7,454 bases of DNA from contig QNCH01000074.1 of assembly GCA_003645745.1 (NCBI GenBank), positions 1 to 7,454 of the forward strand, in the 5' to 3' direction. Position 1 is the stretch's first letter. The number at the start of each line of letters is the position of its first letter. This document shows, one piece after another, positions 1-5,537 of the stretch. A program made the position numbers and the translations under genes. Source of the DNA: Candidatus Omnitrophota bacterium. GTDB taxonomy: Bacteria > Omnitrophota > Gorgyraeia > B26-G9. A model generated the notes under the pieces. The model was not told the DNA's origin and searched no databases. It saw only the letters and a program-made list of their open reading frames with translations.

Positions 1-130
1 TTGATTCGTTCTTCATTCACAAAACCTTAGGCGCAGCAAGCTGCGCCTAAGGTTTGACTTAGGTCAGATCGTTCCAATTTAGTGCACAGGGGAACGCCTA
101 AATTTTACAAACCTATTACGTTTGAGGATA
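1..130 (+). mobile_element. Family 1 MITE-like element, truncated by window edge
   Basis: This stretch aligns without gaps to 5592-5721 at a constant offset of 5591. By eye 114 of 130 bases agree. The complete copy at 5538-5722 has terminal inverted repeats; here only the internal part and the right terminal repeat (about 99-130, ending GTTTGAGGATA) are present, because the left end lies outside the window. It holds a strong palindrome at 22-55 and a second stem at 70-75/91-96. No open reading frame of useful length is present, so it would be a non-autonomous element moved by a transposase encoded elsewhere. That role is inferred from the terminal repeats of the complete copy and the recurrence. 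Confidence 0.7.
22..55. repeat. Perfect 16-bp inverted repeat inside family 1 copy
   Basis: The arm AAACCTTAGGCGCAGC (22-37) and its exact complement (40-55) are separated by only AA. The GC-rich core GCGCAGC/GCTGCGC is kept at 5622-5637 and, in shorter form, at 7285-7298. The outer arm bases have decayed in those copies. It is likely a structural part of the element. There is no T-run after it, so it is not a typical intrinsic terminator. Confidence 0.85.
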
Positions 131-311
131 ACTAAAAAACATGAAAAAAGAGACATTTTTTTATATTTTTTGGCTGTAACTCTAACGGTATCAGTGAGTT
201 ATAAAAGTGTTCCACGTGGAACACTTTTGTTGTCGGCAGGTTTGAGGGTACAGAAAAAAGAATGACGCTGAATTTTTATCCCCGATACCTTGTGCCCTGG
301 TTTTAATTTAA
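131..311. other. Intergenic leader upstream of mnmG
   Basis: This is an AT-rich gap containing the parS palindrome at 203-228 and no credible gene. The only upstream reading frame worth noting is a 12-codon one at 141-179. No good Shine-Dalgarno sequence precedes the mnmG start. A possible weak promoter is ATGACG at 262-267, 16 bases, then GATACC at 284-289; it matches the -10 consensus at only three of six positions, so it is not called. The GTTTGAGGGTA at 240-250 resembles the family 1 end motif but is too short to assign. Confidence 0.5.
203..228. promoter_or_regulatory. parS: parS centromere site, perfect palindrome
   Basis: The 16-bp core TGTTCCACGTGGAACA at 208-223 fits the widely conserved bacterial parS consensus (TGTTNCACGTGNAACA) and is a perfect palindrome. 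Symmetry extends to 26 bp (203-228) with AAAAG/CTTTT flanks. ParB of the Spo0J family binds such sites, loads as a CTP-dependent clamp and spreads along neighbouring DNA. The matching parA and parB genes lie about 2 kb downstream, which makes the assignment firm. The site lies in the mnmG upstream region, so ParB spreading could affect mnmG transcription, but that is inference. Confidence 0.95.
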
Positions 312-2141
312 ATGAATAATTTAATTTTTCCTAAAAAATATGATCTAATTGTTGTAGGCGCAGGCCACGCTGGATGTGAAGCAGCTCTGGCTGCAAGCAG
401 AATGGGCGCGGAAACTTTGCTTTTAACAATTAATTTAAATACTATTGCTCAGATGTCCTGCAATCCTGCGATTGGCGGCCCTGGAAAAGGCCATTTAGCA
501 AGAGAGATTGGTGCTTTAGGCGGAGAAATGGCTAATATTATTGATCAAGCTGGTATTCAGTTTAGAATGTTAAATAAAAAAAAAGGCCCAGCTGTTTGGG
601 CACCGCGCGCTCAGGCAGATAAATTGCAATACCATCTATTAATGAAGAAAGTTTTAGAAGAACAAACGTTTCTTGAAATAAAGCAGTTTCTGGTTTCCGG
701 ATTAGTGGTTACAAAAAAACAAGTTAAAGGAGTAATCACAAATACAAAACTTGTTTTTTTGGGAGAAACAGTAATTATTGCTGGAGGCACATTTTTTAAT
801 GGATTGATTCATATTGGAGGAACAGCGTTATCCGGAGGCAGGTTAGGCGAATTTGCATCTATTGCTTTACCTGAATATATAAAAAAAATAGGTTTAGAAA
901 TAAACCGTTTGAAAACAGGCACTCCTACCAGAGTGCATCAGCGTTCTATAGATTATTCCGCTTTTATTGCTCAGCCTGGCGATAAAAACCCCTGCCCCTT
1001 TTCCTATGACACTAAAAAAATAGATATAAAACAAGTTGATTGTTATTTAGGTTATACAAATCAAAAAACACATAAGCTTATTCGCGATAACCTCCATCGG
1101 TCACCGCTTTTTACCGGGAAAATTAAAGGTGTTGGTGTGCGTTATTGTCCCTCTATCGAGGATAAAGTCGTGCGTTTTGCTGAACATAATCGGCATCAAA
1201 TTTTTTTTGAACCTGAGGGCAGAGATACAAAGGAAATATATTTAAATGGTTTGTCTACCAGTTTGCCTCAAGATGTACAATTAAAAATGTTTAAAACTAT
1301 TCCTGGGTTAATCAATGCGGAAGTAATGAAATTTGGTTACGGCATTGAATATGATTTTATTAATCCTTTACAGCTGTATGCTACCTTAGAAACAAAAAAA
1401 ATAAAAAATCTTTATTTTGCCGGGCAAATAAACGGTACAACAGGTTATGAAGAAGCTGCTTGCCAGGGCATAATCGCGGGAATTAATGCTGTGTTAAAAA
1501 TAAGGGGGCAGAAACCTTTTGTTTTAGAGCGAACGCAGGCTTATATTGGCGTATTGATTGATGATTTAGTTACCAAAGGCACACAAGAGCCGTATAGATT
1601 ATTTACTTCACGAGTAGAACACCGGTTAATTCTCAGGCAGGATAATGCTGATTTAAGGCTTAGTCAGTTTGCTTATAAATTTGGCTTGATTTCTAAACAA
1701 AAAATTGCTAAGATAAAAAATAAACAGCAAGCAATTATTGTTGGCATAGACAAATTAAATAAATTAAAGCATGCGAATAATGCTTTTTCAAAAATTTTAA
1801 AACAACCTGGTGTTACTTATAAAAAACTCTTAAAATTAGATTCCAGATTAACTGTTGTGTCTCAGGATGTGGAAGAGCAGATAGAAATAGAGTTAAAATA
1901 TGCGGGCTACATTCAGAGAGAAAAAACATTAATTGAACGTTTGAAAAAATTAGAAGATAAAAAAATTCCTGCAGAATTTGCTTTTCATCAAATTAAAGGA
2001 TTAAAACAAGAATCTAAAGAAAAATTAATCCAAATAAAACCACGCTCAATTGGACAGGCAATGCGTATTTCTGGTGTATCATCAAGCGATCTTTCATTAG
2101 TGCTTTTACATATAGATAAACCTAAAAAAAGTAAAAAATAA
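312..2141 (+). CDS. mnmG: tRNA uridine-5-carboxymethylaminomethyl(34) synthesis enzyme MnmG (GidA)
   Basis: MnmG is an FAD-dependent cytoplasmic enzyme that works with the GTPase MnmE to add a carboxymethylaminomethyl group to wobble uridine 34 of certain tRNAs, using methylene-tetrahydrofolate and NADH. The N-terminus shows the FAD-binding Rossmann motif GAGHAG at residues 16-21. The family signature CNPAIGGPGKGHL follows, with Cys50 matching the conserved Cys47 of E. coli. The second conserved cysteine is Cys279 in YCPSIEDK. The protein has 609 residues against 629 in E. coli, and the helical C-terminal MnmE/tRNA-binding region is present, so it is full length. The start at 312 gives the usual N-terminal length, but no clear Shine-Dalgarno sequence precedes it. 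The gene sits between two parS sites. The usual neighbour rsmG (gidB) is absent between it and parA. mnmE is not in the window. Confidence 0.97.
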   Translation: MNNLIFPKKYDLIVVGAGHAGCEAALAASRMGAETLLLTINLNTIAQMSCNPAIGGPGKGHLAREIGALGGEMANIIDQAGIQFRMLNKKKGPAVWAPRAQADKLQYHLLMKKVLEEQTFLEIKQFLVSGLVVTKKQVKGVITNTKLVFLGETVIIAGGTFFNGLIHIGGTALSGGRLGEFASIALPEYIKKIGLEINRLKTGTPTRVHQRSIDYSAFIAQPGDKNPCPFSYDTKKIDIKQVDCYLGYTNQKTHKLIRDNLHRSPLFTGKIKGVGVRYCPSIEDKVVRFAEHNRHQIFFEPEGRDTKEIYLNGLSTSLPQDVQLKMFKTIPGLINAEVMKFGYGIEYDFINPLQLYATLETKKIKNLYFAGQINGTTGYEEAACQGIIAGINAVLKIRGQKPFVLERTQAYIGVLIDDLVTKGTQEPYRLFTSRVEHRLILRQDNADLRLSQFAYKFGLISKQKIAKIKNKQQAIIVGIDKLNKLKHANNAFSKILKQPGVTYKKLLKLDSRLTVVSQDVEEQIEIELKYAGYIQREKTLIERLKKLEDKKIPAEFAFHQIKGLKQESKEKLIQIKPRSIGQAMRISGVSSSDLSLVLLHIDKPKKSKK

Positions 2142-2146
2142 AGCAG

Positions 2147-2162
2147 TGTTCCACGCGGAACA
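2147..2162. promoter_or_regulatory. parS: parS-like site with one deviating base
   Basis: TGTTCCACGCGGAACA differs from the perfect site at 208-223 by one base (C for T at 2156), which breaks the central CACGTG. It starts six bases after the mnmG stop and lies about 100 bp upstream of parA. Natural parS sites tolerate single changes, so ParB probably binds it, perhaps more weakly. Its position also suits autoregulation of parAB, which is inference. The palindrome is not followed by a T-run, so it is unlikely to be the mnmG terminator. Confidence 0.85.
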
Positions 2163-2253
2163 TATTTGTAAGTATAGTTATATTAAGGGGTTATGTCTTT
2201 TTTTGTGATTTTTTGCAGTTTATCTTTGCGAAAGCTGGCAGAGAATGATAAAT

Positions 2254-2265
2254 GGAGGGGGGGGT
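2254..2265 (+). promoter_or_regulatory. Ribosome binding site of parA with G8 tract
   Basis: GGAGG at 2254-2258 continues into a run of eight G (2257-2264) and ends one base before the ATG at 2266. This strong Shine-Dalgarno element decides the start: the in-frame upstream ATG at 2245 would place the G-run inside the coding sequence as four glycines and has no comparable ribosome site of its own. No convincing sigma-70 promoter was found between mnmG and parA. Confidence 0.8.
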
Positions 2266-3045
2266 ATGGGGAAAATTATTGCTGTTTGTAATCAAAAAGG
2301 CGGTGTTGGCAAAACAACAACTGCAGTTAATTTAAGCACCTATCTTGCGTTAAAAGGAAAAAAAACATTAATTATTGATTCTGACCCGCAAGCCAATGCT
2401 ACAAGCGGTTTGGGATTAGACAAAAGAGAACAAATGAAAAGTATTTATGAACTTTTGATTTATAAATATAATATAAAGGAAGTTACTATTGCCGGTCCAG
2501 TAGATAATTTGTTTATTATTCCCGCGAGTGTTGCTCTTACCGGAGCAGAGGTTGAATTTGTTAACATAGAGCATCGGGAATATAAAATGCGTGAGATATT
2601 TTCTCCTATTAAGCAAGAATATGATTTTATCATCATTGACTGCCCTCCATCTTTGGGGCTGCTGACCTTAAATATTTTAGTTGCTGCAGATAGTGTGCTT
2701 ATTCCTTTGCAGTGTGAATATTATTCTCTTGAAGGAGTCAGCCAGTTAATGGAAACAATTAACCTGGTGAAAAAAAATTTAAATCCTGATCTGGAGATAG
2801 AAGGTGTGGTCTTAACTATGGCGGATTTCAGGACAAATCTCACAGAACAAGTAATTAATGAAGTAAAGTCTTTTTTTCAGGAAAAAGTTTTTAATACAAT
2901 TATTGCACGCACAATTAGGTTAAGTGAAGCGCCGGGGTTTGGCAAGCCAATCTTTCTTTATGACAGATTTTCTGTTGGCGCAATGAAATATGAACTGTTG
3001 GCTGATGAAGTGATTAGCCTGCAATCAGGGGAGGGAGCAAGCTAA
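2266..3045 (+). CDS. parA: Chromosome-partitioning ATPase ParA (Soj)
   Basis: ParA is a deviant Walker-type ATPase that binds nucleoid DNA as an ATP dimer and is released by ParB, driving segregation of ParB-parS complexes. From the chosen ATG the protein has 259 residues, close to B. subtilis Soj (253). It begins MGKIIAVCNQKGGVGKTT: the deviant Walker A motif is at 11-18, with signature Lys11 and catalytic Lys16. The A' box DSDPQ is at 38-42 and Walker B ends at Asp125 (FIIID, followed by CPPSLG). The family blocks QCEYYSLEG and DFRTNL are also present. There is no N-terminal DNA-binding extension, so this is the chromosomal Soj type rather than the long plasmid ParA type. An ATG at 2245 would add seven residues, but the ribosome site favours 2266. 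The stop overlaps the parB start (TAATG), indicating translational coupling. Confidence 0.96.
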   Translation: MGKIIAVCNQKGGVGKTTTAVNLSTYLALKGKKTLIIDSDPQANATSGLGLDKREQMKSIYELLIYKYNIKEVTIAGPVDNLFIIPASVALTGAEVEFVNIEHREYKMREIFSPIKQEYDFIIIDCPPSLGLLTLNILVAADSVLIPLQCEYYSLEGVSQLMETINLVKKNLNPDLEIEGVVLTMADFRTNLTEQVINEVKSFFQEKVFNTIIARTIRLSEAPGFGKPIFLYDRFSVGAMKYELLADEVISLQSGEGAS

Positions 3046-3929
3046 TGGAACGTAAGGTGTTAGGAAAGGGGTTGGGAGCATTAATTTCTCCAGACAGTGG
3101 AATTTCTCTGGAAAAGGATTTTTCTGAACAAAATAACGATAGCGGTATATTATTAATAGGCCTTAAAAAAATAAAACCCAACCGTTATCAGCCGCGGAAA
3201 AATTTTAATCATGAAAAATTGCAAGAGTTAATTGACTCAATCAGGGAAAAAGGCGTGCTGCAGCCAATTATTGTCAGGGAAAATGCTCCAGGAGATTATG
3301 AGTTGATCGCCGGAGAAAGGCGTTTGCGCGCAGTAAAGGCGCTTGAGCTGGAAAATATTCCGGCAATTGTTAAAAACATTACAGATTTAGAATTATTAGA
3401 ATTATCAATTGTTGAAAATATTCAGCGCCATGATTTAAATGCTTTAGAAGAAGCAAGATCATATCAGACATTAGTTGCTGATTTTGGATTTACTCAGGAA
3501 CAGGTTGCCAAAACTGTAGGTAAAAAAAGAGCAGCCATAAGCAATTCAATACGTTTTTTATCCTTGCCTGAACAGGTAAAAACTGCTTTAAGGAATAATT
3601 CAATCAGCCCTGGACACGCGAAAATTGTTTTAAGTTTAAAAACAGAAAGTAAACAAATAGAGCTATTAGATTTAATTCTGCAGGAGAATTTTTCTGTACG
3701 GCAGGCAGAAACATACGCGGCTAATTCTGAACCGATTAGGCGAAAAGTAAAGAAATTAAAGAAAAAAATTGTTAAAAATGCTCAGGTTTTAGAATTAGAA
3801 GAAGAATTACAGCATCTTTTTGGCACAAAAGTCGATTTATTTCATGGCAGTAAAAAAGGTAAAATTAGTATTGAATATTACTCCCTTGAAGATTTGCAAA
3901 GAATTTTGACCCTTTTACGCAATGTGTAA
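3045..3929 (+). CDS. parB: Chromosome-partitioning protein ParB (Spo0J), parS-binding CTPase
   Basis: ParB binds parS, hydrolyses CTP and slides as a clamp to form the partition complex that ParA moves. The 294-residue protein starts MERKVLGKGLGALIS, the typical N-terminal segment that stimulates ParA ATPase. The ParB/Srx CTP-binding domain follows (about 40-130), with GERR at 90-93 and ENIQRHDLN at 124-132. A helix-turn-helix parS-reading domain lies around 149-172 (FTQEQVAKTVGKKRAAISNS). The lysine-rich C-terminal part (about 230-294) should be the dimerisation domain. B. subtilis Spo0J has 282 residues, so this is full length. The ATG overlaps the parA stop by one base, with GGAGG at 3030-3034 as the ribosome site. 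Its expected targets are the parS sites at 203-228 and 2147-2162. The 3' end doubles as the 5' arm of a terminator. Confidence 0.96.
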   Translation: MERKVLGKGLGALISPDSGISLEKDFSEQNNDSGILLIGLKKIKPNRYQPRKNFNHEKLQELIDSIREKGVLQPIIVRENAPGDYELIAGERRLRAVKALELENIPAIVKNITDLELLELSIVENIQRHDLNALEEARSYQTLVADFGFTQEQVAKTVGKKRAAISNSIRFLSLPEQVKTALRNNSISPGHAKIVLSLKTESKQIELLDLILQENFSVRQAETYAANSEPIRRKVKKLKKKIVKNAQVLELEEELQHLFGTKVDLFHGSKKGKISIEYYSLEDLQRILTLLRNV

Positions 3930-3956
3930 GAATCGGTGAGTAAAAGGGGCTTTTTT
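3910..3956 (+). terminator. Intrinsic terminator of parAB, overlapping the parB end
   Basis: CCCTTTTAC at 3910-3918 pairs perfectly with GTAAAAGGG at 3940-3948. GC and a run of six T (3951-3956) follow. The loop is long (21 bases) and contains the parB stop codon at 3927-3929, so the 5' arm is coding sequence. The stem and T-run support Rho-independent termination of the parAB transcript, although the long loop lowers certainty. Confidence 0.7.
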
Positions 3957-4016
3957 GTTAAGGAGAAATAGATTTAATAATAATCACAGCGGGCAGGGGT
4001 AATGAAATTCTACTAT

Positions 4017-4049
4017 ATTATACTCAAACCTATTACGTTTGAGTATAAT
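4017..4049. repeat. Perfect palindrome built from the family 1 end motif
   Basis: Thirteen-base arms (4017-4029 ATTATACTCAAAC and 4037-4049, its exact complement) enclose a seven-base spacer, CTATTAC. The same motif forms the terminal repeats of the family 1 element at 5538-5722, and a sister palindrome lies at 5835-5867. There is no element body here. It could be a relic of excision, a minimal mobile hairpin or a protein-binding site. The arms happen to contain TATAAT on both strands, but no -35 hexamer was found at a suitable distance. Confidence 0.85.
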
Positions 4050-4160
4050 CTGTTTTTAATTTAACATATAAGGAATTTTCTTTTTAAGTTGTTTAGTTGC
4101 AAAGGGTTACAAAAAGAAGTTGTGTTAGATCGTAATCCTGTGACCTTGTAATGTAATATG
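4050..4160. other. Unassigned part of the parB-ndk gap
   Basis: The gap 3930-4333 is otherwise filled by the parB terminator, the palindrome at 4017-4049 and the family 2 element at 4161-4314. In this remaining stretch no coding region and no convincing promoter were seen. TTACAA at 4107-4112 and TTGTAA at 4146-4151 are complementary, but six AT-rich pairs across a wide loop are not meaningful alone. The ndk promoter must lie somewhere in this gap and was not identified. Confidence 0.4.
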
Positions 4161-4314
4161 GATTCCCTGCAAGCAGGACAATTCCCGCTAAAAGATTGCG
4201 GGCATCTGTCCTGCTATGCAGGGAATGACAAAAAATGGAATGATGACAAATGGGGCAGGATAGATAATAGAATATTCGACAATGTCATTCCCGCAATTTT
4301 TTAGCGGGAATCTA
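4161..4314 (+). mobile_element. Family 2 MITE-like element, copy 1, with expanded left hairpin
   Basis: The right end (4283-4314, TGTCATTCCCGC to GCGGGAATCTA) is identical over 32 bases to 5503-5534. The spacer (about 4231-4270, core GATGACAAATGGGGCAGGAT) matches the reverse complement of the spacer in the 5419-5534 copy, so the two elements lie in opposite orientation. The left end starts GATTCCC and finishes GGGAATGACA like its partner, but its middle is replaced by a longer nested hairpin (4162-4226). The flanking dinucleotide is TG on the left and TA on the right. There is no coding capacity. It ends about ten bases before the ndk ribosome site. Confidence 0.7.
4162..4226. repeat. Nested three-stem hairpin
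   Basis: Three stems nest within each other. The outer is ATTCCCTGC (4162-4170) with GCAGGGAAT (4218-4226). The middle is GCAGGACA (4173-4180) with TGTCCTGC (4207-4214). The inner is CCCGC (4184-4188) with GCGGG (4198-4202). The inner unit CCCGCTAAAAGATTGCGGG is the normal family 2 end hairpin. The surrounding GC-rich arms are absent from the copy at 5419-5450, so this end looks like one hairpin inserted into another. Confidence 0.8.
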
Positions 4315-4333
4315 ATTTAAAGAAGGGGGAAAT

Positions 4334-4837
4334 ATGAATCAACAAACATTAGTTTTAATTAAACCTGATGGGTTGGTCAAATCTTTAACCGGTAACATTT
4401 TAACACGGCTTTCAGAAACAAAATTGCAAATAATTGCCGCAAAGATGGTTAATGTGAATTATGAGTTAGCTGTAGAGCATTATAAACAGATGAAGGATGC
4501 TCCTTTTTTTGATGAATTAATTAGCTATTTGCAGGGGACTTTACATGATCGGCGCAAAGTAATGGCTATGGTTTATTGGGGAGAGGATGCAATTAAAAAA
4601 GTCCGGCAATTAGCCGGCGCAACTAATCCTGAAGAAGCAGAACCCACCTCTATTCGCGGATCTTACGGCAGGATTACTTCTAAAGGAGTTTATGAAAATG
4701 TTTTGCATGCTTCATCTGACATAACAGAAGCTGAAAGGGAAATTAAACTTTGGTTTCGTCCTGAAGAAATAATTATGGATATTTATCCAGTAAAAAAAAT
4801 TACTGTAAGCACTTTGGGACAAAAAGTATGGGCTTAA
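4334..4837 (+). CDS. ndk: Nucleoside diphosphate kinase, long form
   Basis: Ndk transfers the gamma phosphate between nucleoside triphosphates and diphosphates through a phosphohistidine, balancing the NTP and dNTP pools in the cytoplasm. The start MNQQTLVLIKPDG carries the conserved Lys10. GATNP is at 95-99, Arg108 lies in the TSIRG motif, and the active-site motif NVLHASSD has catalytic His125. At 167 residues it is longer than the usual bacterial enzyme (143 in E. coli). The extra length comes from a segment around 66-78 (QGTLHDRRKVMAM) and a C-terminal tail of about 25 residues after the usual end. All catalytic residues I can place are present, so it should be active. AAGGGGG just before the ATG is a weak ribosome site. 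The gene follows a family 2 element and is followed by vanZ, which has its own promoter. Confidence 0.95.
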   Translation: MNQQTLVLIKPDGLVKSLTGNILTRLSETKLQIIAAKMVNVNYELAVEHYKQMKDAPFFDELISYLQGTLHDRRKVMAMVYWGEDAIKKVRQLAGATNPEEAEPTSIRGSYGRITSKGVYENVLHASSDITEAEREIKLWFRPEEIIMDIYPVKKITVSTLGQKVWA

Positions 4838-4858
4838 AACAGGGGGCAGAGAAGAAAA

Positions 4859-4886
4859 TTGACGCTGATTTCTGTTTGTTTATAAT
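4859..4886 (+). promoter_or_regulatory. Sigma-70 type promoter giving a leaderless vanZ mRNA
   Basis: TTGACG at 4859-4864 and the perfect -10 box TATAAT at 4881-4886 are 16 bases apart. Only five bases separate the -10 box from the ATG at 4892, so transcription should start on or next to the start codon and leave no room for a Shine-Dalgarno sequence. Confidence 0.75.
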
Positions 4887-4891
4887 TTACA

Positions 4892-5368
4892 ATGAAAAAA
4901 GAAAATAAAAAAATATTACTTAAACAAATCATACTGCCTGTTTTAATGATGCTTTTAATTACAATATTATCGTCTATTTCTACAACCAAAGTAATTGGGT
5001 ATATAAAACTGCATCTGCGTATTTTTGTCGATTTTAGAAATTTTATTGAGCAGAAATTGCATATTTTCCTTAGTTTGTATCAGGTATATAATTTATTGCA
5101 TATTCCTTTTTTTGCAATCGTAGGCTTTTTGTGGATGCAATTTTTCAGTAAAAGATTTCCAGACAATAAAAAAACAATTTTGTATACTCTGATTGTAAGC
5201 CTTTCCTTTTCCCTGTTAGATGAATTTCACCAGTTTTTTGTGCCTGGCAGGGACGCTTCAGCCGCAGATCTCCGCCTTGATTTGATTGGTGTTTGTCTGG
5301 GAATTTGTGTTTGCCTGATTTTTAATAAATTTGCGAGAAAAAATAGAAACCCGGTAATCGATAACTGA
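4892..5368 (+). CDS. VanZ-like family membrane protein
   Basis: This is a small integral membrane protein of the VanZ-like family. VanZ of enterococcal Tn1546 gives low-level teicoplanin resistance, but most chromosomal relatives have no known function, so no resistance role is claimed. The 158-residue protein has hydrophobic segments near residues 12-30, 68-85, 95-110 and 130-145, suggesting four membrane helices with a basic N-terminus. The diagnostic block is DEFHQFFVPGRDAS at 110-123, followed by Asp126 and Asp130 and then the last helix, the usual VanZ arrangement. The start at 4892 has no ribosome site but lies five bases after a TATAAT box, so leaderless translation is expected. It sits 54 bases after ndk and has its own promoter. 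It is flanked downstream by the inverted family 2 element. Confidence 0.88.
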   Translation: MKKENKKILLKQIILPVLMMLLITILSSISTTKVIGYIKLHLRIFVDFRNFIEQKLHIFLSLYQVYNLLHIPFFAIVGFLWMQFFSKRFPDNKKTILYTLIVSLSFSLLDEFHQFFVPGRDASAADLRLDLIGVCLGICVCLIFNKFARKNRNPVIDN

Positions 5369-5418
5369 AGCGGAGGGACCATAAAATTATCATTTTAATA
5401 TAATTCAATTTTTCAAAG

Positions 5419-5534
5419 TAGATTCCCGTTAAAAGATTGCGGGAATGACAGTGAGAGGCAGCATCTTATTGTCTATCCTGCCGTTTGTCATCTCCTAATT
5501 TTTGTCATTCCCGCAATTTTTTAGCGGGAATCTA
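5419..5534 (-). mobile_element. Family 2 MITE-like element, copy 2 (complete, 116 bp)
   Basis: The terminal inverted repeats are 32 bp: 5419-5450 (TAGATTCCCGTTAAAAGATT onward) against the reverse complement of 5503-5534, with two mismatches. Each end is itself a small hairpin (ATTCCCG/CGGGAAT). The outermost TA at both ends fits a TA target-site duplication as made by IS630/Tc1-mariner type transposases. The class is inferred, since TA is self-complementary and no transposase is present. The 52-base spacer is in reverse orientation relative to the copy at 4161-4314. There is no open reading frame. Confidence 0.78.
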
Positions 5535-5537
5535 TAT

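Noticed and set aside
141..179. A 12-codon frame (MKKETFFYIFWL) upstream of mnmG
   Set aside because: It is too short, has no well-spaced ribosome site, and shows no leader-peptide feature such as repeated regulatory codons followed by an attenuator.
240..250. GTTTGAGGGTA as another family 1 end
   Set aside because: Only seven to eight bases match and there is no partner arm, so chance is enough to explain it.
276..284. TTATCCCCG as a DnaA box
   Set aside because: It has two mismatches from TTATCCACA and no cluster of further boxes was seen, so there is no basis for calling oriC inside the window.
571..582. A9 run in mnmG as a programmed frameshift site
   Set aside because: The frame is open and the conserved protein continues unchanged; no alternative product of interest results.
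2147..2162. parS-like palindrome as the mnmG terminator
   Set aside because: There is no T-run after the stem, and the match to parS explains the palindrome better.
2416..2616. Minus-strand open frame of 66 codons
   Set aside because: It lies wholly inside parA, has no recognisable domain or ribosome site, and is a shadow of the strongly supported gene.
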